Shown: positions 42,701-48,308 of the stretch, piece by piece | Numbering within the stretch: position 1 is the first letter of the stretch | Layout of the letters: the number at the start of each line of letters is the position of its first letter | Assembly: GCA_027627225.1 (NCBI GenBank) | Contig: CM051032.1 | Location: forward strand, 60,379,137 to 60,443,136 | Direction: 5' to 3' | Length of the DNA: 64,000 bases | Source of the DNA: Congeria kusceri | Lineage: Eukaryota; Mollusca; Bivalvia; Myida; Dreissenidae | Position numbers and translations under genes: made by a program | Notes under the pieces: generated by a model | What the model was told of the DNA's origin: nothing | Database searches by the model: none | What the model saw: the letters and a program-made list of their open reading frames with translations, nothing else

Positions 42701-44404
42701 ATTGAGTCTGAGATCACCAGTCGGATGATCGAGGACACATGTTTGGAAGAGGAAGTGGGCCGGTACTGGCACGAGATCACCAGCAACTCCTACGTGTTTG
42801 ACAGGCACTTGAAAGAGGTATGCACAGGGAGATTGCTTGTAGTCACGGCCTTTTTTTGTAGGCTTAAGATGGTCCCATCCCTAGGTTTCGGAGAATTATG
42901 ACAACAAATTTGGTTAAGGGGAACACAAAAATCAGGTGTTCAACAGGCACTTGAAAGAGGTATGCAGTTTACTTCAGAGGCTGCAGATGGGACCTGACCA
43001 TAGGTTTTTGGTGAAATTTCTTGAACAATTTGGTACATTGGGAACAGAAATCCGGGTCTAAAGTCAACTTTGGGGAAAAGTGCATGATTTTAAGTCAATT
43101 TTGCTAGTAGATGTTTCCTGTATTTGGTACATGTTGGATATTAGATTTGATATATTTAATAACTGTAAGAAGTTAAATGAGAAACACGTTAATCTTGGCC
43201 AAATAATGATAAAATAATGAAAATACACAAATAAGAAAGAAAGAATAATTGGAGCAATATTGAACTAGTACTTCTGTGTTAAGTAGTCTTGGAAAATGAC
43301 TGTTTGAATTTTTTTTTTTCATCAAGCACATTTATTGACACATAAACAAAATGATAAAGACTATCTGTTTGTACTGTGCCAATGTGCAACTGCACTATAA
43401 TAACCATTAAATTGTTAACATATCCATTCATATCCATGTATTAGGGTAAGAAAAAAATGTGTTTTATGATCGACTGACAATAACAAAGAGGAAAAACTAT
43501 GATTTCAGATAGAGATATTGAAAAAATTGAACAAACAAGATGTTATCGACTGGTTTACTCAGGAATATCTTGGAGAAAATCAGAGGAAGCTGAGTATACA
43601 GGTAGGTAAAGATCCACTCTTTTTGACATATCATTTCCACAGTTTTCCAAAGAGTAAAACCTCACAGCCAGAATGTCTTTATTTCAAGGTCCCACGACTA
43701 CAAAAGTTCTCAGTCTTAAATGTTACTCCCAATTTTTGATATTGGCTGATGAAAATGCTTGTAAAATATGAGCTTTGATTTGTTTTTGACTAATATTTTT
43801 TTCCCGTTTAGAATAATTGTAAGAATGTTGATAGTCATGGGACAGGATTTTGTTTGATATTATTACATAGAAATCACATAGCTGATAACGATTTTCCATA
43901 AATCATAAGTAGATTGACAAATATAGTCTACCATTGTTTCTTATCAATATGTCATCAGCCTCATTTTTGATTTGCTAGTAATGTAGCGGTGATATTTGCA
44001 AGAAGAGTGATTTTGAAAACTATCTATTTATATGTTCTGTATTTTATATCGTAGTTTTTACTTTAATGGTCTCTTTAAACACGACCATGTGGATTCATTC
44101 AGACCATGTCATCAGTATTCATCCAGTGTCTTCAGTAAAAGTAAAATATTTCACTTCTTGAAGAAAAAACACAACAAAACTATCTTTCTATCACTCTGTT
44201 ACTCACTGATATACTGTTGTTGTTCACGACTGTCAGGTTGTCGGTAAGCAGAGCGCATGTTTCGCTAGTGGCAAGCTTCCAGATGTCACAGATCACACCA
44301 TCAAGCTCCTCAATGACCCAGATCAGACTGCCACGCCCATTGCAGATATACACAAGTTCAAGTCCCATCTTCCTCTACATCCGTACACTGTTGTAGTAGA
44401 TTGA
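15572..44404 (+). CDS. NRDC: Nardilysin (M16 metallopeptidase), 24 exons, internally deleted and frameshifted
   Basis: Nardilysin is an inverzincin-type M16 endopeptidase cleaving before Arg in dibasic sites; it also acts as a cytosolic and mitochondrial co-factor. The 24 exons align end to end with vertebrate nardilysin: NGLRTLLISDL, an acidic insert (exons 2-3) that separates nardilysin from insulin-degrading enzyme, SAAALCIGVGSFSNPDD, and HFLEH (His139, Glu142, His143). The later M16 domains run to the C-terminus. The coding exons total about 2575 nt, roughly 857 residues against about 1150 in mammals. Two defects stand out. The region after HFLEH up to THKVYITWPLPP, about 200 residues with the distal zinc-ligand Glu, is absent between exons 4 and 5. 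Exon 12 has a +1 frameshift. All other junctions are in phase with GT/AG. It may be a decaying copy, an inactive paralogue or an assembly-damaged functional gene. The introns are full of transposons. Confidence 0.93.
15860..16120. mobile_element. Foldback MITE copy A (NRDC intron 1)
   Basis: One of nine copies of a 230-265-bp palindromic element: ends TGAGGCG(T/C)GTC...GCGCCTCA, flanked by TA or CA/TA. It is built of inverted arms such as GTAAAGTGTC, GATTAGCCTGTGCAGTCCGC and ACAGGCTAATCCGGGA. The middle carries TTTCAAG(G)AAGTCTCTTCTAAAC. No coding capacity; the TA flanks suggest Tc1/mariner-type mobilisation. Confidence 0.85.
16626..16747 (+). CDS. NRDC: NRDC exon 2, M16 start and acidic insert
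   Basis: Encodes FIVLENGLRTLLISDLDGEE and then an acidic Ser-rich tail. NGL-ALLISDL is the conserved opening of the nardilysin M16 domain. Acceptor CAAG, donor GTAACG; phases match exons 1 and 3. Confidence 0.9.
16906..17169. mobile_element. Foldback MITE copy B (NRDC intron 2)
   Basis: Same family as 15860-16120, full length, with TA outside both ends (TGAAGCGCG...CGCGCCACA). Confidence 0.85.
17229..17395 (+). repeat. Tandem duplication of about 93 bp
   Basis: Two adjacent copies starting ATGGTATTTTTTAAATAAAG, each containing GACAATTTAAAAAACAAA and A-rich tails, in NRDC intron 2. Confidence 0.8.
17400..18899. other. NRDC intron 2, unassigned
   Basis: No exon fitting nardilysin, no repeat I recognise. 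The frame at 18535-18741 is open but lacks coding features. Confidence 0.4.
18900..19162. mobile_element. Foldback MITE copy C (NRDC intron 2)
   Basis: More diverged copy of the palindromic family (TGAGGCATGAAGTGGG...), ending 157 bp before exon 3. Confidence 0.8.
19319..19386 (+). CDS. NRDC: NRDC exon 3, acidic stretch
   Basis: Encodes SEGSDVDEVDMEHEDRKAAE followed by KM. It completes the acidic domain typical of nardilysin, shorter here (about 45 residues with exon 2) than in mammals. Acceptor TTTCAG, donor GTCAGT. Confidence 0.85.
19703..19784 (+). CDS. NRDC: NRDC exon 4, zinc-binding HXXEH
   Basis: Encodes SAAALCIGVGSFSNPDD and FAHFLEH, the inverted zinc motif of M16 peptidases, with both His ligands and the catalytic Glu. 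Acceptor TTCCTAG, donor GTATGT after one base of the next codon. The normal continuation (VFMGS and on) is not found downstream. Confidence 0.92.
20267..20500. mobile_element. Foldback MITE copy D (NRDC intron 4)
   Basis: Copy with TGAGGCGCGTCGTGGG at the left and GACGTGCCTCA at the right, TA outside both ends, slightly shortened inside. Lies in the interval where the catalytic exons should be. Confidence 0.85.
20768..21007. mobile_element. Foldback MITE copy E (NRDC intron 4), rearranged centre
   Basis: The ends match the family and are flanked by TA, but the middle is inverted relative to other copies (GAGACTTCCTTGAAACAGAA instead of its complement). Ends 53 bp before exon 5. Confidence 0.8.
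21061..21130 (+). CDS. NRDC: NRDC exon 5
   Basis: Encodes IPVTTTHKVYITWPLPPTQH then LYR, matching the start of the second M16 domain in human nardilysin (ITWALPP). It starts with two bases that complete the base left by exon 4, so exons 4 and 5 join in frame although about 200 residues are missing between them. Donor GTAAGT. Confidence 0.88.
21140..21752. mobile_element. TA-flanked MITE, 613 bp (NRDC intron 5)
   Basis: TIRs CTGGCGAAGTACATAAATCC and GGATTTACGTACATCGCCAG (two mismatches), with TA at 21138-21139 and 21753-21754. It begins nine bases after the exon 5 donor. A fragment like its right end (GTAAATCCGGACA) also occurs near 55150. No protein encoded. Confidence 0.8.
22099..22494 (+). 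repeat. Dispersed repeat with a long hairpin, copy 1
   Basis: Contains inverted arms GATCTGACAAGAGTTGTCAT...ATTTTATTAAAC and GTTTAATAAAATATGGTATG...GTGTCAGATC, then a tail with ATGACGTCATTTCA motifs. A second copy in the same orientation is at 26769-27184. Confidence 0.85.
22627..22915 (+). mobile_element. tRNA-derived SINE (NRDC intron 5)
   Basis: tRNA-like head with an A-box-like TTGCTCAGTTGG and B box GGTTCGATTCC, anticodon-loop-like CTACAAA, a conserved body starting ACATAACTTGTGTGGGGATT, and an AAAC tail. It lacks a mature tRNA fold, so it is not a tRNA gene. It ends just before exon 6. Confidence 0.88.
22964..23041 (+). CDS. NRDC: NRDC exon 6
   Basis: Encodes VKPVEYIATLMNHEGEGSIY then SYLKKR, the conserved HEG-GS(I/L) segment. 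Acceptor TTTGCAG, donor GTGAGA. Confidence 0.92.
23214..23827. mobile_element. TA-flanked MITE, 614 bp (NRDC intron 6)
   Basis: TIRs begin CTGTGGAATC and end GATTCCACAG, extending inward with TTTCGTGG(A/G)G and CGCGCAAA-type motifs; TA lies outside both ends (23212-23213, 23828-23829). No protein encoded. Confidence 0.8.
24035..24155 (+). CDS. NRDC: NRDC exon 7
   Basis: Encodes NWAFGVLGGNSGEGFDMNTT and continues to HVHEV. Matches the W-L-L-GGN-E-GF block of nardilysin. Acceptor TTTACAG, donor GTAACC, phase 0. Confidence 0.92.
24390..24670 (+). repeat. Imperfect tandem duplication, about 160 bp
   Basis: CGCTTACTACAACACTTGGA ... CCAATCCACCCATA ... TGACC recurs about 155 bp later, in NRDC intron 7. 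Confidence 0.7.
24822..25075. mobile_element. MITE with GGGCY...TATTCAC termini (NRDC intron 7)
   Basis: Left GGGCTGGTATTCACATCCTA and right complement GGGCCCGCATTCACAAAGCT match, followed by inverted AAGGGAAA/TTTCCCTAAGG. A half copy lies at about 48009-48215. Confidence 0.65.
25495..25608 (+). CDS. NRDC: NRDC exon 8
   Basis: Encodes VIAAIFTYIDQMKKAGPLEW followed by FYQEEQKVEENKFRWIEK. Acceptor TGCTAG, donor GTCAGC, phase 0. Confidence 0.92.
25859..26080. mobile_element. Foldback MITE copy F (NRDC intron 8)
   Basis: Shortened copy of the palindromic family; the right half has lost one inner arm (GGATTAGCTTTATTCACATG). Ends 66 bp before exon 9. Confidence 0.8.
26147..26251 (+). CDS. NRDC: NRDC exon 9
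   Basis: Exactly 35 codons: GDPMDYVSKISDNMQLYAPQ then NFLTGHKLFVKYDPQ, matching the human DPVEYVENMCENMQLYP region. Acceptor CTGTAG, donor GTAAAT. Confidence 0.93.
26769..27184 (+). repeat. Dispersed repeat with a long hairpin, copy 2
   Basis: Same order and orientation as 22099-22494, with matching inverted arms and the TGACGTCATTTCATGTTGAC tail. Lies in NRDC intron 9. Confidence 0.85.
27270..27429 (+). CDS. NRDC: NRDC exon 10
   Basis: Encodes VITDCMEHIRVDNCNVTVLS and later KEYWFGTSYSMEDI, matching the human EKWFGTQYSIEDI. Donor GTATGG inside ACAAGTATGG leaves one base; read-through would run on to a stop at about 27467. Confidence 0.9.
27735..27785 (+). CDS. NRDC: NRDC exon 11 (short)
   Basis: Seventeen codons, GSANGELFLPKPNTFI, matching the human LHLPAENKYI. 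Acceptor TTTACAG, donor GTAAGT; phases fit both neighbours. Confidence 0.88.
   Translation: MAVQMENFSCQNQTLL
27963..28214. mobile_element. Foldback MITE copy G (NRDC intron 11)
   Basis: TGAGGCGCATCGTGGG...CCGCGCCTCA with TA outside both ends; the right inner arm is partly deleted. Confidence 0.85.
28406..28529 (+). CDS. NRDC: NRDC exon 12, with frameshift
   Basis: Starts in frame as SDFTLKEVLPADLTTFPT (28406-28461) but the conserved end AKHFYKKDAKFNVPK (28484-28528) lies one base over. The switch point falls at about 28459-28465, around ACAATTTGTG. The total coding length is one base over a multiple of three, so a one-base gain or two-base loss fits. Donor GTATTA. Confidence 0.85.
28455..28470 (+). 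pseudogene. NRDC: Frameshift site in NRDC exon 12
   Basis: Upstream codons are in the frame of 28408 and downstream codons in the frame of 28481. The upstream frame run onward gives CALLCSGQTFLQE, which is unlike the family; the shifted frame gives VHSSVQAKHFYKK, which fits it. It could be a true mutation or a sequencing or assembly error beside the ATTT run. Confidence 0.8.
28530..30002. other. NRDC intron 12, unassigned part
   Basis: No exon or known repeat found. A long T run at about 29405 is followed by unique-looking sequence. Confidence 0.4.
30003..30146. repeat. Long near-perfect palindrome
   Basis: Arms of about 65 bp (30003-30067 and 30082-30146) with few mismatches: GTTTGTTTTCGGTGTGATAA on the left, and its complement near TTATCACACCGGAAACAAAC on the right. 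The loop is about 14 bases. It could form a cruciform or be a minimal foldback transposon. Confidence 0.9.
30374..30636. mobile_element. Foldback MITE copy H (NRDC intron 12)
   Basis: Full-length copy, TGAGGCGCATCATGAG...GACGCACCTCA, with TA on both sides and both inner stem pairs intact. It is the best copy in the window for describing the family. Confidence 0.88.
30826..31129 (+). mobile_element. tRNA-derived SINE with perfect 15-bp target duplication
   Basis: Head GGCTAGCTCAGTTGGTAGAG, B box GTTTGAATCCC, conserved body and an AAAC tail. AAACTGGCACTGTTG lies directly before (30811-30825) and after (31130-31144) the element, a clear target-site duplication. Inserted in NRDC intron 12 close to exon 13. 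Confidence 0.93.
31167..31218 (+). CDS. NRDC: NRDC exon 13 (short)
   Basis: Encodes YVKYHLKSPVVYKSPK, matching the human AYIRFHLISPLIQKS. Acceptor TTTCAG lies only 22 bp after the end of a SINE target duplication. Donor GTACTA. Confidence 0.88.
31356..31680 (+). repeat. Foldback-bearing dispersed repeat, copy 1 (NRDC intron 13)
   Basis: Shares TATTCTAA...GACA...GCGCAGAG, then GAACAAAA, GGTCAGGTCATGTTAG, and an inverted pair CGTTTATCGGCTAATAAACA / TGTTTATTAGC with the copy at 44406-44730. A third, opposite-strand copy lies at 40493-40660. Confidence 0.8.
31912..31995 (+). CDS. NRDC: NRDC exon 14
   Basis: Encodes LALFNLFVEILYQNISEPTY then PALLAGYE, matching the human LFDIFVNILTHNLAEPAYE. Acceptor CTTTCAG, donor GTAAGT. 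Confidence 0.9.
32630..32945 (+). repeat. Degenerate tandem repeat, about 40 bp period
   Basis: Repeats of GGCATACCACATGTATTTGG ... ACTTT at about 32757, 32847, 32886 and 32927, degenerate toward the left. It precedes the 30-bp minisatellite. Confidence 0.7.
32971..33930 (+). repeat. 30-bp minisatellite, 32 units
   Basis: Exactly 960 bp made of TAATGGTATCTGTACCTCTG TGCCCACCAG with point variants and no length change. Because 30 is divisible by three, several frames stay open on both strands, giving false frames of 493 (plus) and 521 (minus) residues made of decapeptides such as VSVPLCPPVM and GGHRGTDTIT. It sits inside NRDC intron 14, its last unit 30 bp before exon 15. Confidence 0.97.
33961..34033 (+). 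CDS. NRDC: NRDC exon 15
   Basis: Encodes IVSTADSTQTGLILAVEGFD then NKLK, matching the human GLIIRVKGFNHKL. Its acceptor (TCACTCCAG) lies 30 bp after the last unit of a 30-bp minisatellite. Donor GTGAAC, phase 0. Confidence 0.9.
34308..34592 (+). mobile_element. tRNA-derived SINE (NRDC intron 15)
   Basis: GGCCGGCTAGCTCAGTTGGT head, GGTTCGATTCCC B box, the shared body, and an AAAC tail. Closest to the copy at 22627. Confidence 0.9.
34593..35222. other. NRDC intron 15, unassigned part
   Basis: No exon, RNA gene or repeat recognised. Confidence 0.4.
35223..35300. repeat. Inverted repeat, 31-bp arms
   Basis: TCGAGGGTTGAGCGCAAAAC at the left and GTTTCACGCTCAACCCTCGA at the right; arms continue inward to ATTGTATCTG, with a loop of about 16 bases. 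Confidence 0.9.
35325..35585 (+). mobile_element. SINE-like element (possible V-SINE type)
   Basis: Contains GGACTCGATACCC, a degenerate B box, and ATGAGACGTTAAACC, a motif I associate with the conserved part of V-SINE-like molluscan elements. Only one copy is in the window, so the assignment is weak. Confidence 0.35.
35943..36070 (+). CDS. NRDC: NRDC exon 16
   Basis: Encodes EVLMLLLDLLVHFSCSEDMF and continues to HNIIIKPDEVAK, matching the human FNILIKPETLAKD. Acceptor CACCCAG, donor GTAGGT. Confidence 0.92.
36434..36593 (+). CDS. NRDC: NRDC exon 17
   Basis: Encodes MLRWSLTEPRYISQIERYHV and continues to LVMGNFTKE, matching the human GLVQGNVT. Acceptor TTCTAG, donor GTAACC, phase 0. Confidence 0.92.
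36664..36895. mobile_element. Foldback MITE copy I (NRDC intron 17)
   Basis: Diverged, shortened copy: TGTGGTGTGTCGTGGG...CCCACGACATGCCTCA; the central TTCCTTGAAACAGAAAATAC is in the inverted orientation, as in copy E. Confidence 0.75.
36896..37480. other. NRDC intron 17, unassigned part
   Basis: No exon or repeat recognised. Confidence 0.4.
37481..37555 (+). CDS. NRDC: NRDC exon 18
   Basis: Exactly 25 codons, EALDIHNEVLSQLPAQNPLE then ETVFQ. Acceptor TTCGCAG, donor GTGAGT. A SINE starts about 45 bp downstream. Confidence 0.88.
37601..37878 (+). mobile_element. tRNA-derived SINE (NRDC intron 18)
   Basis: GGCCCGGCTAGCTCAGTTGG head, anticodon-like CTGTCAA loop in a paired CTGGA/TCCAG stem (Asp-like), B box AGTTCGAACCCC, the shared body, and an AAAC tail. 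The tRNA part looks better paired than in other copies, but the SINE body follows directly. Confidence 0.88.
38173..39642. mobile_element. Mollusc-type repeat bounded by CTCACCTGAG / CTCAGGTGAG
   Basis: Starts TTTTAGCTCACCTGAGCACA and ends with CTCAGGTGAGCGAC then GGCCATCATGGCCCTCTTG, so the ends are inverted. Inside are about seven imperfect tandem units of roughly 150 bp (AGGCCCAGAGGTTTCATATT, GGTCCTCTACAAAGATTGTT, GGGGGTCACATGGTTTATAT). No protein. It fills most of NRDC intron 18. Confidence 0.8.
39822..39971 (+). CDS. NRDC: NRDC exon 19
   Basis: Exactly 50 codons, THDLVHKLPRASHYCQVPSL and on to DLRKTCLNSVLK, matching the human VELPSGHHLCKV...SLREYTLMELL. Acceptor TTTTCAG, donor GTAAGC. 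Confidence 0.92.
40314..40444 (+). CDS. NRDC: NRDC exon 20
   Basis: Encodes MAEPCFDRLRTKQQLGYTVG, the highly conserved EEPCFDFLRTKQTLGY block of M16 C-terminal domains. Acceptor ACTCAG, donor GTCAGA. Confidence 0.94.
40493..40660 (-). repeat. Foldback-bearing dispersed repeat, copy 2 (short)
   Basis: Inverted TGTTTATTGACCAATAAACA and TTATTTATTGGCCAATAAAC enclose GGAGTTCT...AGAACTCC; matches the inner parts of 31356-31680 and 44406-44730 on the other strand. Confidence 0.7.
40661..41485. other. NRDC intron 20, unassigned part
   Basis: AT-rich; no exon or repeat recognised. Confidence 0.4.
41486..41546 (+). pseudogene. Truncated duplicate of NRDC exon 21 start
   Basis: GATTGCAG followed by TATGAGACATGTGGACGACC AGATTGAGGAGG repeats the acceptor and first 11 codons of exon 21 (MRHVDDQIEG) with a few silent changes. 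It then runs into unrelated sequence with a stop (TAA at about 41566) and no donor. Splicing to it would truncate the protein. Confidence 0.85.
41724..42066. mobile_element. MITE with perfect 18-bp TIRs (NRDC intron 20)
   Basis: GGCCCTGTGTTCACAAAA at the left and its exact complement TTTTGTGAACACAGGGCC at the right; inside, inverted CAGGATCAGGATCAG / CTGATCCTGA motifs. It ends 31 bp before exon 21 and lies between the exon 21 duplicate and the real exon. Confidence 0.85.
42098..42188 (+). CDS. NRDC: NRDC exon 21
   Basis: Encodes MRHVDDQIEGFMEEIRQLLE and NTTDEEFEEL. Acceptor ATTGCAG, donor GTAGGC. A truncated near-copy of its start lies at 41486-41546. Confidence 0.9.
42701..42817 (+). CDS. 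NRDC: NRDC exon 22
   Basis: Thirty-nine codons, IESEITSRMIEDTCLEEEVG then RYWHEITSNSYVFDRHLKE, matching the human LGEEVDRNWNEVVTQQYLFDR. Acceptor TACCAG, donor GTATGC. Confidence 0.92.
42925..42970 (+). repeat. Partial duplicate of NRDC exon 22 end
   Basis: ACAGGCACTTGAAAGAGGTA TGCA repeats the last codons and donor of exon 22 (42800-42822). The following sequence also resembles that after the true donor (AATTTGGT...GGGAACA), so about 130 bp was duplicated in tandem. A related stretch is near 25085-25160. Confidence 0.8.
43509..43601 (+). CDS. NRDC: NRDC exon 23
   Basis: Thirty-one codons, IEILKKLNKQDVIDWFTQEY then LGENQRKLSIQ, matching the human FSKSDLVNWFKAH...KMLSVH. Acceptor TTTCAG, donor GTAGGT. 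Confidence 0.92.
43602..44236. other. NRDC intron 23, nothing recognised
   Basis: No repeat or exon identified. Confidence 0.4.
44237..44404 (+). CDS. NRDC: NRDC exon 24, stop codon
   Basis: Encodes VVGKQSACFASGKLPDVTDH and ends PLHPYTVVVD followed by TGA (44402-44404), matching the human C-terminus PITDIRAF...LLPYHKIVK in length and layout. A dispersed repeat begins two bases after the stop. Confidence 0.92.
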   Translation, partial: VVGKQSACFASGKLPDVTDHTIKLLNDPDQTATPIADIHKFKSHLPLHPYTVVVD

Positions 44405-44405
44405 T

Positions 44406-44730
44406 TATTCTAACATGACACGCGCAGAGTTTCCTGTAGACAAAGAACAAAATTTACCGTTGTTAAATAACGAGTAATCAACCTGAAAAAAAAGTTCAGA
44501 AGCTGTAAAAGATAGTTTGAAATGGCAGAAAATGTGGTCAGGTCATGTTAGAATATAAATATTTTTCGAATTATCGTTTATTTGCTAATAAACAATGATT
44601 TGTCATTCTGATTCAGTATATTAAACCTCTTGGGCTAATGCGCTCGTGGTATAATTCCTACGCCTTAGAACTCCAAGTCGTTGTTTATTAGCCGACAAAC
44701 AACTCTAAATAGAAAATTCATTCTTAATTA
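44406..44730 (+). repeat. Foldback-bearing dispersed repeat, copy 3, at the NRDC stop
   Basis: Homologous to 31356-31680 in the same orientation and starting two bases after the NRDC stop codon, so the original 3' UTR begins with, or was displaced by, repeat sequence. Confidence 0.8.
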
Positions 44731-46330
44731 AAGGGAACCTTAAAGACCTTTACCAGTATTAAATATAGAAGTATAATGCTTGCAGTGTATACATTTTTTT
44801 TTATATATTCTGTTTAAATCTTGTATGGAGCGATATGTGTTATGTTTTGAAATTGTCTGTCATTTATGCACCAAAACCATACACGTATCACTAAAACTTC
44901 TAGGGGGCCGTTATACAACCTTGTCATAAAGTGCCTTGCCGATATCTAATTATAATTTTCCTTCGTTTTCAAATTAATCAAATCAATTTAAATTTGCATT
45001 TATGTTACATAACTTTGTTTTAGTGTAAAAACAAATAAGTTTAAAACCATGCTTTTTAAAATAAAACCCATTATAATAACATAAGGGTACTTTAAGGCAT
45101 ATAAGCTGGTAAGAGTATGTACAAGTTTTTTTTCTTTTGTCCATGATATGTAAGCGTTTTCAGTGTTTAATTTACAGATACTTAAATTGAAATTTTTAGT
45201 CATGCATGAAAAATTTGTAACTGAAGATTAAATAAACAGGATAATAATGGGGCTCACTACAACATTCATTTACAATTATAAAATGTATTTATATGTGCAT
45301 GCAGTGTATGTACATGAAGTAATGAAAATATAAGGATTATTCTTCAAGCAATATTTGTAATTATAGTGTAAATTTCTTAATTACATGTATGTGTCCCAAT
45401 GGTTAAGCATTTCTTTGAGTAACAAGCTGTTCTATTAAAAAGAAAACTTTAAAGATTTTATCATTTGAAACTTTCTGTAAAAGCACATAATATTAAAAAG
45501 ATAACTTTTAAAATTTTATCATTTGAAACTTTCTTTAAAAGCACATAATATTCAGCATACGTTAAAAATCCTAATTGAAGCTCATGCAGCCTTTTAAAGG
45601 CAAAATATTGAATCTGGTATGTGTGCAATATACAGTGTACAACAAGATGTTGTATTACATGTATTTATCAATGTCTCAAAAGAGTGTTATCTTTGTTATA
45701 TGTATACATGTACTCGAACATATGCATTTAGAAACATTTGGGGTATCTATCAGTATCAGAAGTTGAGAACACATCGATCTTATGTATCATCAAGATTGTG
45801 ATATTGTTAACTTATTTTATAAGCCCAATGTTCAGATAATATGTTTACTTTTAAGTTAATAAATGTTATCTGTTTGTCTTATCAAACAGTGTAATCGCTT
45901 GTTTACCAGCGTTAAGGATAATAAAATGCACACACAATTTATATTATTAGTTTGTTCTTTGTAAACATTTTCGCCCAGTGTCATTGTATGGGGTTGTACA
46001 TGTGTATGGAAATTTGTATCTGTGGGGCGTACATCATAGTGTTTAACCTAGATTTATCCAACTTGGGCATTATCTTTGACTTAATAGTTAACATATTTGG
46101 GTTAAAAACTTGTTTAGATCTGATTTTCACTTGTGTAGCATTCTGTATGACCACTAAACGTTCTAACGCATTAACCGCCAAAATTTGACTTAAATATAAC
46201 ACAGAGTTACGGTTTTAGTATTTGCGTAAAATTAGCCATTGCAGCACGTGGAAGATTTTGAAGCCACATTTTAAACTGTGTTTTTAACCGGATTTTTCAA
46301 CGAAAAATATCAGCTTATAGATTAGCGAAA
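44731..46330 (+). other. Downstream of nardilysin, possible 3' UTR
   Basis: Candidate poly(A) signals AATAAA occur at 45231-45236 and 45858-45863. A 60-bp tandem duplication lies at 45428-45553 (TTTATCATTTGAAACTTTCT...GCACATAATATT). No other gene seen. Confidence 0.4.
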
Positions 46331-46356
46331 ACCGGTCGGTTGGGCTGGCGTTGCGA

Positions 46357-47400
46357 TGTCGTTAAAAATTTGCGTTAAAGTTTCGTATTCCTGTCATATT
46401 TTCAAACGTTCTTGGTCAATCTTCATGAAACTTTACAGAAATGTTCCTTGGATGGTCCTCTACCAATCCTGTGAAAGTGGTTCCGCTTCACTGCATAAGA
46501 TGGCCACCAGAGCTAACAATAGAATTATGTCTAAACGCCATTTTCTTCTAAACCTATGGCTAGATTTTCAAATAATTTTACACAAATGTTCGTTTAGTGT
46601 TCCTCTACCAAACTTATTCAAATGGTTCCGCTTCAATGCACAAAATGGCCACTAGAGCTAAAAATAGAATTTGCGTTAAAGTTTCGTATTCCTGTCATCT
46701 TTTCAAAAGTTCTTGGTCAATCTTCATGAAACTTTACAGAAATGTTCCTTGGATGGTCCTCTTCCAATTCTGTGCAAATGGTTCCGCTTCACTGCACAAG
46801 ATGGCCGCCAATGTTAAGAATAGAATTATGTCTTAACGCCATTTTTTTCTAAACCTATGGCTAGATTTTCAAATAATTTAACACAAATGTTCGTTTAGTG
46901 TTCCTCTACCAAACTTGTTCAAATAGTTCCGCCTCACTGCACAAAATGGCCACTAGAGCTAAAAATAGAATTTGCGTTAAAGTTTTGTATTCCTGTCATA
47001 TTTTCTGAAGTTCTTGATCAATCTTGATAGAACTTTACACAAATTTCCTTGGACGGTCCTCTACCAAACCTGTGAAAATGGTTCCGCTTCACTGCACAAG
47101 ATGGCCCCAGAGCTAAAAATAGAAATATGTCTAAACGCCAATTTCTTTTAAACCTATGGCTAGATTTTCAAATAATTTCACACCAATGTTCGTTTAGTGG
47201 TCCTCTACCAAACTTATTCAAATGGTTCCGCCGCACTGCACAAGATGGCCACCAGAGCTAAAAACGGAAATTTGTCTAAACGCCAGTTTAAAAATATGTC
47301 TAAAAGCCATTTTCTTCTAAACCTATGGCTAGTTTTTCAAATAATTTCACACAAATATTCGTTTGGTGGTCCTCTACCAAAATTATTCAACACAATATCG
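46357..47400 (+). repeat. Higher-order tandem repeat, about 301-bp unit of two 150-bp halves
   Basis: TTTGCGTTAAAGTTTCGTAT recurs at about 46369, 46670 and 46971. Each 301-bp unit contains two related halves that both include GTTCCTCTACCAA-like and TGGTTCCGCTTCACTGCA then AGATGGCC(A/G)CC segments. The last part contains short and repeated B halves. It does not encode a conserved protein. Confidence 0.85.
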
Positions 47401-48008
47401 TAAATCTTACATTTTCAATTTCACATTTAAACATGAGTAACCATTTAAAGAACATTTTCATCCATCTTGCATTTGATCATTATTTTCCAAAAAAGATAGC
47501 ATGTCCAGTGGAGAAAAGTTCCTTTGACGGACACTTTCTTAAATGCAAATATGCAACACTGCATGGAAACAAACATATGTCAGTAATTTCATGCCATCTC
47601 TCTAGTCCACCTTTTTTCCCATTTTATTTGGAGACCAATTTTTTTGTCAAGTCTCACCAAACTGCATACATTTTTGATCATCGACATGAAACTTCCATAC
47701 TTCTTCACCAATATTGACTTGTACATGTACCCCCATCGGCAAAATAAAAAAAGTCCGGTTTTAATGCGGTTTCCGCATCGAGGATAGTCGGTTAATACGA
47801 TGTAATATGATAACTTTGGAGAAAATAGAATATCACATTCAGGCTCTGATTTTTTGTACATTTATATCGTCTGCTGAAAGCCAGAAGGTGCTATCAACCT
47901 TCTTTGCACAGATGCTGATGACCCATTCTGGCTTTCAAGGGACGATCATATGCTTTCATTATTCAACGTTCTGTCAGTCATTCCGACACAAAACTGTCAT
48001 TTCTTTAC
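47401..48008. other. Unassigned stretch
   Basis: No gene supported. The frames at 47325-47717 and 47589-47861 overlap on opposite strands and show no motif. Confidence 0.4.
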
Positions 48009-48215
48009 TGGGCCGGTGTTCACAAAGCTCCTTAGGTAAATCTTAACTTAAGTTCTACATAAGTGACAATTTTAGATAAAATTTTCTGTGCGAAATCCGG
48101 TGATTTCTGTTTACAAAAGGGTAAAATATGAAACACCTTAGCAATATTTACTAGTTAAAACCCTTAATATGTAAAAAGAGGTATATATGAAACAGCCAGA
48201 GACTTACAGACGTTC
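48009..48215 (+). mobile_element. Half copy of the GGGCC...TTCACAAAG MITE
   Basis: GTGTTCACAAAGCTCCTTAG through GAAACAGCCAGAGACTTA matches the 24822-25075 element, but the right end is missing. Confidence 0.6.
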
Positions 48216-48308
48216 GCAACATTTTTTCCATTTTTTTTCCAACGACAGATTTTCTTAAAAATTTGCACAAACATGTTTCAATGTATCCTAAAACTAAAAC
48301 AGTCTTAA

